Below, in pieces: positions 34,358 through 46,907 of a DNA stretch of 64,000 bases (position 1 is the first letter of the stretch; the number at the start of each line of letters is the position of its first letter). The translations under genes and the position numbers were made by a program. The notes below the pieces were generated by a model. The model saw only the letters and a program-made list of their open reading frames with translations. It was not told where the DNA came from and searched no databases. The DNA comes from Apostichopus japonicus (lineage: Eukaryota; Echinodermata; Holothuroidea; Aspidochirotida; Stichopodidae). The DNA is taken from the NCBI RefSeq assembly GCF_037975245.1, contig NC_092572.1, positions 2,395,501 to 2,459,500 of the forward strand, read 5' to 3'.

Positions 34358-36788
34358 CCGTTTAATATGTTTCATTCACGTCGGTAAGACGGTCATGTAA
34401 CTACACTTCTAGTAGTATTTCAATATCAGCATATAAGTTTTAAATTAAAGAACAAAATCTTACCATACAAGATGGCTAACGGCGTCCAGGACACAGGCAT
34501 TGGTTTGCTTTCCAAGAAAGATGCGTCATCCAAGTTTTAAATACATGTAGTATATGGTTTACCAAAGTTGCAGTATAATTTAAAAGTTCCTACTGCTTCC
34601 CCTATGACAGACGCCATGTGCTCTTATCTATAGCTTTGGAAGGTAGTCAAACTAATAGTAACAATATTTCGCACTAGGCGTTATACCCTGCCCGTACCTG
34701 ATAACACGTTCTGCGTACTATTTTGATACCAGTTCTGGATCTCAAACCCGAATGCTGTTACACAATTCACTTATATACCTAGCACCACAGGTGTATAAAC
34801 AATACCCTACCAAGTTGGACTTTATTTTACTTCTATTGTATAACTCACTAGCTGACTCATCCTAACTTGTGACGTTTAGAAGTTCTGGGCATCTTACTTC
34901 ATTGGCAATGTGCCAATAGGGACTAAACCTGTAAAATTTACTAACCAAAATGACCTACTTACCTTCAGCTAGATATATGCTAATTTAGCCTATGAACTAA
35001 CAAAATATAAGGAAAACAAAATGGACCATTAAAGTTGCGGCTATTTCTAAATATTAAATGTTTCCTGTGACAACCACATATGATTGAAGGTCAGAAATAA
35101 TCAAACTGATAATCAGGTGTAATAATCTCGACCAGTGCAAGACATGCATTTCTGTCTTTGAGTGGCTTCTAGTCATACAAAGTATGAAAGCCCTGGTGTC
35201 TCTATCATAGACTTTCATCAATTCAAATGAACACAATTTATGAAAAGTATGTACCACCTTTACTAGGGAAAAATGGATTACAGCTGGATGATTCATGGAC
35301 AAGCAGACTTCTGATTTAAGTAAATGGATCAAGCCCCTCTCCACACAATGATTGTCTTCAAATTTGCGGCTGTAAAGTTAAAGCAGTATGCCAGGTTGCA
35401 ACAGCCATGATACACGGACATTACCAAACTGAACTGATTGCTCATGCACTCATCAGCCCACATTTTTCAGTCTCGGGTCGTAGGTTACTTCCTCTCCAGT
35501 ATAATCACTGGACTACTACTCTTCATTTGATTGCTCTTGCAACATCAGCAATCAATTCTCCGGCTTTAGGTCATAGGTCATTTCCACTGCTTTGAATAAG
35601 TACTTTTCCTCCACCTTTAAAAGATTACCAACTCTCACCATCTTTAAAACCTGTTGAAAGATTGAGAGAGGGAATCAATGTAAAAGACCTTTCACACAAC
35701 TTTGAAAAGCTTTTCAAGTTTAACTCAGATATTCAAAACATGTATTTCAAATCATATTCATTTGAATGTGACCACCACTGAAACATCTCAATGCCTATTT
35801 ACCAACATTGGTGCCACTATCTGGAATAACTAAGACAACCTCATATAGAGAGGTAAGTTCAAATAAAGCCTAATCTTTTTTGTGACCCTGCTTCCCTTTG
35901 CTTTGCTTTGGTCGGAAAATACTGTTTCAAGAGTGATTTGTACATTATTTGAGCGAATCACCTGATAAATAACCCATACGTATAGTCTACTCAACTAGGC
36001 AAAGTTCAAAATGCTAAAAACATATATAGAATAATTGGACTGCCATGTACACTATGAGAAAATAGAAGGTACTACTTTCCTTCTTTAAAAAAAAAAGGTT
36101 TGGATGAGCATCTTTTTCTTTTACAGAGCTACCTAATACTTCACTGTCGTTCAAATGCAAAGTGAAATCGAATTTACTGAACAACTGTTATCACTAGACT
36201 AGTTTCTTTGTTTGTTTCATTCTTCTTTCTCTCTAACTATTCATAAGCTCCATTAAGTGTGACGGCTCATTGAAGAAGTCTTGCTTGTTGGAGCATTGTT
36301 TGAACCCTTTACATACAGTAATTTACCTACAAATGCTTTTTGCAGTAGATGAGCAGTTTGCTAACATTTTTGGTTTTGATGATTAATCGTGACCTATGTA
36401 GCCATGCAGGCTGATGTGCTCTTGTGCTGATTGGGTGAGTGTGTGTATGATGCCTTGCTTGTAGATAAGCAAGCTTAAAGGTAAACCAATCTCATAATTG
36501 GTGTGTAGAGTTACCACATTGTGTAGAAGAAGCCTATCGTTTATATAGGTCATTGGGGATCACCGGGGGTCAAACTGTGAAAGCCTTGTAAACACGATAT
36601 CTCAAGAAGAACTACAAGGTACCAGAGTTACAGATCTGATGTACTTTTACGATTTTCATTCTCAGTAATTCTCCACTTGCTTGACATGACACAGATATCA
36701 TGAATGAAGAATATGTACATTCCTTAACAGTTCTACAACTGAAATAAAGAAAAATTCTAATTACGAACTACTTCACTTACAATGCTTT
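34358..36788. other. No gene seen; downstream flank of the Ig gene
   Basis: Unique-looking AT-rich sequence beyond the stop codon of the minus-strand Ig gene. It may contain its 3' untranslated region, but I could not fix a polyadenylation site. A 96-codon minus frame at 35,054-35,344 has no recognised domain. Confidence 0.45.
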
Positions 36789-39700
36789 CTAGTCATCATT
36801 TTTTTTCTGCAGCAAACAGGCCAAAACAACTGTAATAATCAGAAGCACAACAAGCAGTGTGCAAACTACAATGGATGCAGCAGGTGGCAGACCTGTTTGA
36901 CTATCTGTACAAAAACAATGAACAATTGAATGGTTAAGTAGCAGCAGTTCACAATATTATATCAGGAGTGTTGCAGGCTCTGTGTATAGAATTGGCCTTT
37001 CATGTGAGTATACTGCAGATCTTAAGTCTAGAATTTATTATCACAGCAAGTACAGTACTGTAGTCCTGGATACAAAGGTTCACTTGTTAAAGGTAACAAT
37101 TGTTACATCATGGAAGCTACAAAATGTGAAATATGCAAGCTGGGTACAATATCATTGTGCATCAAGGAGAATTTGTATCTTAAGTTATCCAATATATATA
37201 TATATAGCACATTCAATCAACTAAGATGAGCAGCTTTATAGAATGCAAAGATGGATTGAGACTTTGGCTTACAGAGATATTATGGTGACATACAATACTT
37301 AATGAGAAAGATATTCCACATGGTAGTTGAAAACTAAATCTCAATATCTTGCTCCTAACTTAATTCATGGTTAATTAAATGTAACCTTAAACCTTAACCT
37401 GGCTTTAACTGTTCCTCCAAAGCTTCACCTGGCCTATCCATAAACTGTGGTACCGTTGGCCTATCCATAAACTGTGGTACGTTTGGAATATACATAAATT
37501 GTGGTACCTTTGGAATATTCATAAACTGCGGTTCATTGGAATATTGCTTAGCTGTCCATTGTTCTCTGTGTCTCAAATTTTATCAAAATGCAAAGCTTTT
37601 ACATACAAATATTTTACAGTATTTATGTTGAATCATCATGATTACATTATTAATTCTCAAAGGATGACTTTTCCTCTTACTGAAACTTTGTTGATATTGC
37701 ATTTGACATTGTCAGAATATTTCGCATAGGTCTGTTTCAACATTTCAAGTTTCTTTGCAAACTAGCTCCTTTTAATATGTTAATAAAAACTACCTATCTA
37801 ACAGAATGAACAAGTGTGAAGAGTGAAGAAATGTCCAGAACGAAACATGAGCATAACTCACCATGTTTTGTTACATTCATCTGTAAGTTGCACATCTCTC
37901 CTTCAGAATCAGTACATGAACAGGTAACATACTTGTATTCTTGATATACTAACACACCAGACAGTGGTGTACATGATACACTGAGGACACCATCTTCCAC
38001 GTCCTTGCAGCTTGGTGTGCTGTATGCATAAATTACACCTGTAGGTTCTTCAATGGCAATTGATGAGTGTGTCTGACCCTCAAAGAATGGTCTGTTGTTT
38101 ATACCTAAAACAACAAGAAAGGATAAGATTTTGAGTACTTTGCTACAAAGCACTCCTGTATCAGTTTCAACGAATCAAGAAAAATTTCTCTTCAGTTTTC
38201 AACAGTGCTCAGTACTCCATTTTGGCCAGTGGTAGGTTGAGAGAGATGCTTGTTTGCCATGTTCTAAGAGACCTTGTCAACATCAGGGAAAATTTTTTTA
38301 TATCAAACAAAGTTAAATGATCAACTGAACTCAAATGATCAATGAATCTCTCAGCTTGACAATTAGGTCCTGCCCCATACCCCCCCCCCAACAACACCAC
38401 TTCCCTGAAAGACTTGTTTTGTGTGCCTCTTTTATGGTCTGATTGAATTGCTGATGGTGTACAGTATTGTAAAGCAAGAGAAGGGGTTGGTTGTCCACCC
38501 TAGAGAGGAAGTACTGATCTTGACACTCCATTTAAGTACTTCCAGTAACTATCTGTATTTTCTTATCCTTATCCTTATTGTTTCTTGGCCTTGTCTTAAA
38601 TTTGTTTTGTTTTTAATTCTACCTTTGTCTTAAATTTGTTTTGTTTTTAATTCTACCTTTTCCACTGGTCACAACCACGTCTGTTCCCAAATCTTATTTG
38701 CATGTGTAGAATATTCTGAGTTTAATTTTGAGAGAATTTATTTCTTTGAGGCCTATTTTCATTAGGAGTACTGGTAATAATATCTTTACATGAACAGCTT
38801 AAAATAGCTGCTAACAAAATGGCAAATGAGAAAGAAATTCAACTTGCTATCATTTCAATCATGTCTACAATTTCTTTGTTTGAGTTTATAGTAAACAGAG
38901 GGCGGTGTATATTTTCTATATATAGAAAGTGAGAAAATTGAAAATCCAGAAAGTCAGTTGGCTTAGGTTGCTTTGCCAAATGTTCAACGAGAAAATAAAC
39001 AGTCAACACCTCAAACAAGATTCTTATGTGTTGTCCATTACTGACTTCAATTGATCAAGCAAGATTGTTGGACAATTGCGGATGTACCTACCGAGTTAGA
39101 TGTTCATCATCCAGGCTTTACTTGTGTTTATCATATCTACAGTACAAGGTTTTCAGAATTCAGAATCAGTACATGTACAGGTACAGTTCCTATATTGTAC
39201 AGGGACCCATGTACAGGGATCTATATTAACCTAGAATAAATTTCTAAAAGATATACCCTATTCAGTTATGAGGTGCATGCTTGCAAATGTATAAACACTT
39301 TGACCTCTTTTGATCTTTAACTTTCACAGTTGAGAATAGGGTTCTTGTAACCACCAATTTGGATCTATATTACAAGTCTGAAGTTAAAAAAGATTTAATT
39401 TTATAGTTCTTGCATTAACAAAGTTTTCACACAATTATCTCTGTTGACCTCAAATCACATTTAACCATCACAAAAAGAAAATAGTTCTTGTTCTCAATAA
39501 CACGGACCAACATACCAAGTACAAAGTTAATCCACCATGAACTTTTTCAATGACTGTGTTTACAAGCAGGTGTCACATATACACACACAAACATACACCA
39601 TCACCATCTCATAGAATCCTATCATCTCCGACGATTGAATAATGAAGAAATATCAAGAAAGCAACAGAAGCAAAACTCACCATGTTTTGTAACATTCATC

Positions 39701-42620
39701 TGTAAGTTGCTTATCTCTCCTTCAGAATCAGTACATGAACAGGTAACATACTTGTATTCTTGATATACTAACACACCAGACAGTGGCGTACAGGATACAC
39801 TAAGGACACCATCTTCCACATCCTTGCAGCTTGGTGTGCTGTATGCATAAATTACACCTGTAGGTTCTGCAAAGGCAATTGATGAGTGTGTCTGACCCTC
39901 AAAGAATGGTCTGTTGTTTATTCCTACAATAAGAAGGACAAGATTTGAATACTTTGCTACAAAGCACTCCTGTATCAGTTACAATGAATCAGGACAATTT
40001 TTCTTCAGTTTTCAACAGTGCTTGTCGAGAACAAACTTAAAGACTATATCTATAACCATGAACAATCTACATATCTCAACTATCTATATCTATAACCATG
40101 AACAATCTATATATCACAACTTTCTATTTCTATAATATACCTCTTTAACTATACTTTATAAATATTATTGCTATGGAGATGGAATTCTTGGGCGTGAGCC
40201 AGTGAAAGTCCGAAAGTTGGTGCTTACAGTATGTAGGTCAGGCAGGATGAAGGAGAGATAAGGGGAGATGGGGGTCAAGAGGGGTTAGAGATGTGTGTGT
40301 TTCTACAGTGTATGCTATATGTACAGACTACTTATGATATTGTGTGAGAGGAAGGGAGTTCACTGTTCACTTTGACTTTGACATGGAATATTGGCCTTGT
40401 GTTGTTGTTCTGGCTGTTGGGAAAATGAAGGGTGTGGCTGAGTGAAGTGACTGCAAACTGATGAAGACCTGAGAGATTGAGTGAAGGAGTTTGGGACTGG
40501 AGTAGTGAAGGAATAAAAGTCACAGAACATTATAAATATTCTCTATTCTTATCTTTGGAATTCCACGCTTCCGCATGAAACTTTGCAGCTTTGTCGGGAC
40601 TAAACTAACATCGATCCTCTACTCGACAGTGCTCAGTACTCCATTTTCGCCAGTGGAAGGTTGAGAGAGATGCTTGTTTGCCATGTTCTTAGAGACCTTG
40701 TCAACATCAGGAAAAAAACTACCATCAAACAAAGTTAAATGATCAACTGAACTACAGTACCCTTGAATGTCAAATGATCAATGAATTTCCTAGAGTGACA
40801 ATTCCTGACCCCCCCCCCCCACCACGCTGAAATGGCCCATTTGAACTGCAACTTCTAACAACTGGTCGTCTGCCTGACAATCTCCACAGCTGATGTTGGT
40901 CATCTCGGGTGACAGGACCACCACTAAAATTTTGCCCTGACAAATCATCCCCATTGCTGACCAACTATATACATTACAGGTGCTGTTGTTAAGAGTAAAT
41001 CAACAAAGAGACAGTCCCAGCAACACTGGTAAACATAAACTGAGGTGTGAGCTTATAAAGAAGGGTGTTCATGTCACCAATTCACCAGTGTTGAGAAAAC
41101 ACCAACTGAATGACTTACCTGATGAAACTGTTAGCAGATGGTCTGAGTAATATTTATATCCAGTTTCGTCACCCAGCTGGCAGCGGTAGGTATTGCCACC
41201 ATCCTCCACGGTAAGGTTCCTCAATACAATGCTTCCATTAGGATAAAGAGTACAGTCATTGAGTTCTATATTGCAAAGTATAGTTCCATCAACATTAAAT
41301 GCCAACTGAGCATCTTGGCCATTTGTTAATACATCCCATTTCAAGTTTCTTCCCACTTCTGTGGTTTTGACTCCACAATCCAACGTCACACTCCCTCCTT
41401 CCTTTACAGATACTATTTGGACCCCATATGCAGTAATCACATTGCCTGATGATATAGAAAACAAAAACAAAAGTAGAAAAGATACACAGATCCAGATCAT
41501 AAAATTGTGATGATTTATTGATTTCTTTCATACTTATCAAAGGAGAGATCTTTTGAAACATATTTTCAAATTTAATTCAGATTAAATGTTTAAAGCACCT
41601 TTAATACTGTTTCTTGAAAACTCTTCTTTTGTTTCCAGTAAAAGTGCACGAGTTGAACCTTGAACTATTTAATCACAACGAATGTCTGCAATGCATTTCT
41701 TTCGCCTGATATGTTAATAGCATCCTTGTAAGCGCCTAAACACGATGCAAGAAATTTCTCACCATCGTTTTTTATTGTATATTCATTAATCTGCAAGGGG
41801 CATGGATTTTGCAAATTAGGAACTATATGACAGTGCTCACCCTCTGTTGAAACACTGGACAGCATTTTACCAGTAAAGGGTAGATTATGGGTCTAAATTG
41901 AGTGTATTGACTAATTTCTATTACAATGTTTCTCTGAATGCAGAGGAAACTAATGTAGAGGGACAAAACTCCCAATTCAACTTAAGCAATCTGTGAAATT
42001 CTTATATTGGATATTACAAGACTATTTTATTATTAAAACCAATGGGAAGAATGCACAAGTACTTACTTACAGATGGGATACTTGCACAAGAGGGACTCAG
42101 TACTAAGATATAGGTAGAACTAGAAAGGATGTGAGTCTGTGAGACCAACATACATGTTATGTTTTGAAGTAGACTCACATACATGTATTAAACCTGTTCT
42201 ACTAGAATTTAATGGTTTGAATATTATATAGGTTGGAAAAGCAATATGAAACGGGAAGTGTTCTTTTTAGTAAAACAAATAGTGAAACAACACTCACCGA
42301 TAACCAAACAGAGTAGTGTGTATCCTGTATCAATTTGTGATTGCAACCTCCTCCACCTACGAGTTATGAGGAAAAGCAAGCAAGGGTAAGAACCATACAT
42401 AGAAACAGAAACAGGAAAGATATATGCAGATGTTTGAACCTCATCCAAGCTTTCCTTTCGAGTTACCATGTTAAGTGTGGTTTCATCATATGGATTAATC
42501 TGTTGACCTCACATAACTTTACTTTACATGAGAAACTATTAGTTAGTTAGTGAGTTAAACTCCCTTTTACTTACCAAGGTGAAACCAAATATAGTATCGT
42601 TGCATATCTAATGCATACAT
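36789..42620 (-). CDS. Type I membrane immunoglobulin-superfamily protein, six exons
   Basis: Every intron is GT-AG and phase 1. Exon 1 (42,620-42,575): ATG after AGGAAG. Micro-exon (42,324-42,298, 27 nt). Exons 1-2 give a hydrophobic leader (RYYIWFHLGYTLLCLVIG). Exon 3 (41,445-41,119): V-type Ig domain with SVTLDC, LKW and DGGNTYRC (canonical Cys24, Trp37, Cys89 of the exon), an extra Cys58/Cys65 pair, and glycosylation sites NGS and NLT. Exons 4 and 5 (39,923-39,681; 38,104-37,862; 243 nt each) encode near-identical Cys-rich second domains. Exon 6 (36,904-36,789): a transmembrane helix (SIVVCTLLVVLLIITVVLAC) and tail LLQKKNDD, then TAG. Length is about 333 aa with both exons, 252 with one. 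It is probably a cell-surface receptor or adhesion protein; the ligand is unknown. An alternative start inside exon 3's upstream flank (MIWICVSFLLLFLFSISSG) also gives a signal peptide. The tail has no ITIM or ITAM. Confidence 0.75.
37430..37545 (-). repeat. 30-bp minisatellite, four units
   Basis: Units of the form CCTATCCATAAACTGTGG plus GTACCGTTGG at 30-bp spacing, the last diverged. In one minus frame this reads as repeated VPQFM peptides. It sits in an intron of the Ig gene, between exons 5 and 6, and no splice sites support it as an exon. Confidence 0.8.
37815..38395 (-). repeat. Intragenic duplication in the Ig gene, unit A (exon 5)
   Basis: About 580 bp covering exon 5 plus flanking intron, matching 39,638-40,820 minus the inserted LTR. 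Both splice sites are kept. It carries the empty target site of the solo LTR near 38,202-38,212 (CAGTGCTCAGT). Confidence 0.92.
38592..38660 (+). repeat. 34-bp tandem duplicate
   Basis: TGTCTTAAATTTGTTTTG and following bases are repeated twice head to tail in an Ig-gene intron. Confidence 0.85.
39638..40820 (-). repeat. Intragenic duplication in the Ig gene, unit B (exon 4)
   Basis: The partner of 37,815-38,395, expanded by the 606-bp solo LTR. Its exon has the same length and phase as exon 5. Four amino-acid differences are visible between the two exons: Ile/Phe, Glu/Ala, Met/Ile and Cys/Ser (exon 5 first). Confidence 0.92.
40023..40628. mobile_element. Solo LTR of an LTR retrotransposon
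   Basis: It starts TGTCGAG and ends CTCGACA, the TG...CA ends of an LTR. The flanking gtgct (40,018-40,022 and 40,629-40,633) is a perfect 5-bp target duplication. The paralogous intron in unit A has a single gtgct and no insert, proving a clean insertion. No internal retroelement sequence is present, so it is a solo LTR left by recombination between two LTRs. It contains an imperfect 44-bp tandem repeat at its left end and AATAAAAG near 40,511. The 5-bp duplication fits Ty3- or Bel/Pao-type elements. Confidence 0.92.
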
Positions 42621-42734
42621 CTTCCTGTTCACTGGGAACTTCTCAACCCAAGTCTATTGAATCAAATCTGGATTGCCTCATAAAGTGGGTGAAAACCCAA
42701 ACCTAAATGAGCAATTGCTGTGGTCATCAGATTT

Positions 42735-42995
42735 GCATTCAGCCAATAACATCAATATATAGTTTACAATTATGGGCTGGCATGACCCCAAAACGTGGCT
42801 GAGGTCATGAGCTAAGCCTTCAGCCACTCAAATCAATAGTTTACAATTATGGGCTGGCACGACCCTGAAACGTGGCTGAGGTCATGAGCTAAGCCTTCAG
42901 CCACTCAAATAAATATAGCTCACAATTATGGGCTGGCATGACCCCCAAACGTGGCTGAGCTCATCAGCTAAGTCTTCAGCCACTCAAATCAATAT
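42735..42995 (+). repeat. About 78-bp tandem repeat, three to four units
   Basis: TTATGGGCTGGCATGACCC recurs at about 42,771, 42,848 and 42,927. Each is followed by AACGTGGCTGAGGTCATG and TTCAGCCACTCAAAT. It lies just upstream of the Ig gene start. Confidence 0.9.
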
Positions 42996-43194
42996 AGTTT
43001 GTCTGACTGTAAATTGCAGTACATGCATACCTTAAAGCAGGCAACTGCCTAAGTTCCGCATTGAAACCACCTAATGCCCTCCCGTGATAACCACACAGCT
43101 ATTTTCTACTTTCAACTTTGACCCTTAATGATGTCATTTAACTTAAAGGGGAAGCTCACGATAAAAACCAGACAATTGTTTAGGGCGATTCCAT

Positions 43195-45245
43195 GGTAAC
43201 TTGCATTACACTTTTTGCTGGTTTTTTTTTATAATCCAAGTGCTGTGGCTTGAATATGGGTTAGTGTAACTCCTCAATTTTCTGTGGTGTTATATCCAAC
43301 ATTCATAGCTACAATATGAAATTATCAAGAATTATAATTATGTTCACCTTAATGTATGGTGCGCTTCCAAATATCGGTAACTCGCATTACGGGAAAAGGA
43401 CACCTGAAAAATTGACACCGGTACAAAATGGCACCGTGCTCTAACAAAGAATGATTTCTTCAATTGCATACATGTACAAGATATCTACTCTACTGATGTT
43501 TATATATCAGCAGTAGAAAATATGAAACAACTTCAGATGTGGTATGGAGGGGGAAAAAGTCAGTCATCGATTTTGCTCTTTATTCATCAAATTCTTTGAA
43601 AGAGATATGCTCCAAAGCCATTTTTGAAACACTTGGAAACTCTTAGAAACTGTAAAACTCTTTCCAAAACTGTTAACAACATTTTAACAACAATTTGCAA
43701 AACATCTTGACAATTATATCAATAATAATAATCGAAGCTGATTGAACCAAAAAATCAACTAAAGAATTGTTGACTAACAAGATTGCATTGTACACTATTG
43801 AATTATCAATCCATATTTCCAATCAAGCTAATCCAAAATTGTTGACTAACAAGATTGCAATGTACACTCTTGAATTATCAATCCAAATTTCCAATCAAGC
43901 TAATCCAAGCAAACTGGTAGCGCTCCTCTTCCATTTTAATGTCTCAAAACATCTACTGAAAGTTAAACAGGTTCACAGCTTATAGTGAATTACAAGAAAA
44001 GTTTCTTTGGCATGTTAAATAGTGATTGGTCCTTTGAAAATTTGTATTTAGGGTTCTTAGGAAAAGCATGAAACTAATAAAACAATCCTTGTTCCTAATT
44101 ATATCAGTTTATATCAAATTAGAATTTTGATGCAAACTTGAATTGGCCACGACTATTAGCAATCAAAGGCGTTCCCAACTTCTTTATCATCTGGCTTCGT
44201 CGATAGAAAGTTGCTATCCCTGGGGTTCGGCCATTTCCAGTTATCGATCCTTCCCGTGAAATGTCCGGTGGCCTGCCTTATTTTGTGTAATTTTGGGATT
44301 TGAAATGCTTTGGAGTAAAGGTTGATTTTCACATTGTACAGGTAGTGATAAGACACTCATATTGGGGAGAGGGGTTTGCACATCATGATATTTGGGGAAC
44401 ACACATTTGAATTGGTAAACCACACCAATCTATTCCAACTGACCAAGCCTCCACAATTCTGCCCCCTCCCCCCCCCCCTAGAGGCCCCAGTCCTCCCCTA
44501 TGCAAACTACCCGTCCGCCCCATCGCCTCTACCCACTACAGTAATTCTGAAGTGCCCACACCCTTGGCAGCATCAGTTTTCATATCAAGACTAATTTCCA
44601 TCAAGATGTTGGGAACATTATAATGGTCATGTTTTACAATATTTGCCCATCCTTGAACATACCAGATTACTATGTGATAGGCTACAGACTAATATAGCCT
44701 AAGCTCTCACAATTTGTCCTAAATATTGTATTAAGCAATTAATATCCCATGAAAATGGTAATGTTAAAATGGAGAAAGAATATGCTAACTTTACTCATTT
44801 GATGATGTCACAGTTCAATGCAACTTGGAAGGTCCATGATTCCACAAAGGTCAGGTGATAAAATCATTAATGTCTGTTGAAACTGTCCTAAGGGTCACAA
44901 GTGATGTAATGGAGGTTGCAGTGCATTCTGGGTACAGGAAGTGTACCTACTGTGCACACCTTACATAAGTATATAGTGCACTGTATTGTTTTGTTGATCA
45001 GTAGTACTGCAAGTTAGATTGGAAGAATATATGGTAACTCCCATTACAGCGGTAACTCGCAGTACTGGTAACTCGCATTACAGTTTTCAATGGCTCTTTA
45101 TATCTATATACTAGGTACATTTCTAATTCTTTCAACTATTTTTATACTCTTTACTTTGACTAGAAGCATAATATGGGATGGCAGGAAATTATCTGCTCCG
45201 GTGAAAAAAAAGTTAAAAACTTGGTCTCTCGGTAACTCGCATTAG
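43195..45245 (+). repeat. Dispersed 15-mer GGTAACTCGCATTAC, six occurrences
   Basis: Exact or near-exact copies at 43,195, 43,376, 45,033, 45,051, 45,067 and 45,231, all on the plus strand. Spacing is irregular apart from the 45,033-45,081 cluster (18 and 16 bp steps). The sequence around them differs. Not explained by any feature I recognise. Confidence 0.8.
43765..43910 (+). repeat. 72-bp tandem duplicate
   Basis: ATTGTTGACTAACAAGATTG and the following bases are repeated twice with few changes, ending in CAAGCTAATCCAA both times. The 72-codon frame across it is explained by the duplication. Confidence 0.9.
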
Positions 45246-45569
45246 GCTCTCAAATCAGCTCTGTGTCGTTACAGCCATATATGCCTACAAACCAAAAATG
45301 TTTGGGGGAATTGTGATCAATATTTTAATATATCACTAATGGCACTACCAATACAGTACATATATAACAAATTTATTTAGGGTGCTTTCAAATACGGAAA
45401 TCTGAGACTTTGAAGTATCCATACTATTTCCTCAAATATTCCCTCAAAAATCAACATTAGTAAGGTATTCACAGTTTTTGATAGAAGAACATGGTAAAGT
45501 TGGAAAAAAAAGTACATAACCCAGACCCTAAATAAATCTAATTTTCTTTTGGATGGAAGGGAATTTCTC

Positions 45570-45800
45570 TGGCCGTGGCTATTCTTACGACCAGGAGTAA
45601 CAATTATTTATAAACTATTCTTACGACATCGGCGAATGCATGCGCAGTAAAGTAAATAAAGCAAATGCGCATGCAGTAGGGGTAACCCTAACCCTGACCG
45701 GAAATTATTGTTACTCCTGGTCGTAAAAATAGCCACGTTAAAGCAACTGCGCATGAGTAACCGGAAATTACTGTTACTCCTAGTCGTAAAAATAGCCACT
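45570..45800. mobile_element. Inverted-repeat element with GTGGCTATTNTTACGACC ends
   Basis: The left arm is GTGGCTATTCTTACGACCAG, then GAGTAACAAT. The right arm at about 45,700-45,738 is its reverse complement. A second, direct copy of the right arm follows at 45,755-45,797. The centre contains GCATGCGCAGT and its complement, and GTAACCCTAACCCTGACC. It is probably a MITE with a repeated right end. No target duplication could be fixed. Confidence 0.75.
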
Positions 45801-46111
45801 TTGAATTTCTCTCATACCGTTAATATACATGTATTAACATCATCACCTTTTCTAAGTTTACGTTGGATTAGGCCTCTATAATATAATGCCAGTGACATAC
45901 AATTTTGAGCAAACTTGTGCTATACTTTGCTGACAAACAAAATAGTATTGATCATTAGGCAGACCTAAGCTAGGGCTCCATAGGACAAACATCATACTAT
46001 ATCCTCCTGTATAGTAGAAAACAAATAGCTACAGCAGGTATAGGATAATAGGAAACAGTTACAAGCAGTTACACCTGGTTACACCAAGTTCCAGTGCGGT
46101 TACTTAAATGG

Positions 46112-46191
<80 letters not shown>
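46112..46191 (+). repeat. (ACT)n trinucleotide microsatellite
   Basis: About 26 uninterrupted CTA/ACT units. Confidence 0.99.
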
Positions 46192-46487
46192 GTAGTCGGC
46201 TAGCCTATGCCTACACTGTAGACTAGCGATGTTCGTGTCTGGCCGGCAAACGTATGTTTAAAAATGTTTGAATGTTTCTTTGTTACATGTATTACGCTGG
46301 ATCACTTCGGACTAATCATTTGTATTTTATGTTCGTTATTTTGCTTACATGACGTTGAGGTACCTGATCGGGAAGACGATTTGTTCCCCCCCCCCCCCAA
46401 ACATCCTACTAGATCTAGTGAGCCGCACATTCAGCCGTACATTCGAATCGTAATATAACGTAATTAAACCAGATTGGAGTTAGCATG

Positions 46488-46516
46488 CACGTTCAGCACC
46501 GCTGCTGCTGAACGTG
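46488..46516. repeat. Hairpin CACGTTCAGCA/TGCTGAACGTG
   Basis: Perfect 11-bp arms with a 7-base loop, about 115 bp left of the point where the second large copy begins to match. Function unknown. Confidence 0.8.
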
Positions 46517-46907
46517 TCATCAGGGAATGCAGCTTTGAACTTCTCTCTACCTCAGGGTAGATAATGAATGACATGTAAATTGGTTGCGCCCACCCAAATA
46601 AACTTCTGAGAATCTTATTTGGTGTATCTTTCTACAAAGATGTAAAGACTCTATAAATAGGACTATGTTGTATGTATTTATTGTATTTATTTCAGCCACG
46701 TTTATGGACAATTATGATTAGTTCCCACCTAAGGGTAGCAGCTCAGTAGTTGAGTGTGGAACTTTTTATAGTTTCGATTTTCGATCGAAGTTAAGAATTA
46801 CATATCGATCAATTATGACTCTAATAGACCTGTTTATATTTTGTAGATGATGTTAAGTACCCTATGTATTGATTTATAGACAATTAGGATGTTTCTCGGG
46901 GTGGAGA

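Noticed and set aside
32464-34365. An A-B-A' structure read as an LTR retrotransposon with 0.3-kb LTRs
   Set aside because: The same B segment occurs earlier at 28,939, followed (after a hAT) by A, so the arrangement is a tandem duplication of B+A. A lacks TG...CA ends.
41665-41865. 66-codon minus frame just upstream of the V exon as an extra Ig-gene exon
   Set aside because: No phase-1 acceptor and donor pair fits it to the neighbouring exons, and it has no Ig motif.
45680-45700. Interstitial telomere
   Set aside because: Only two CCCTAA-type repeats are present, inside an inverted-repeat element.
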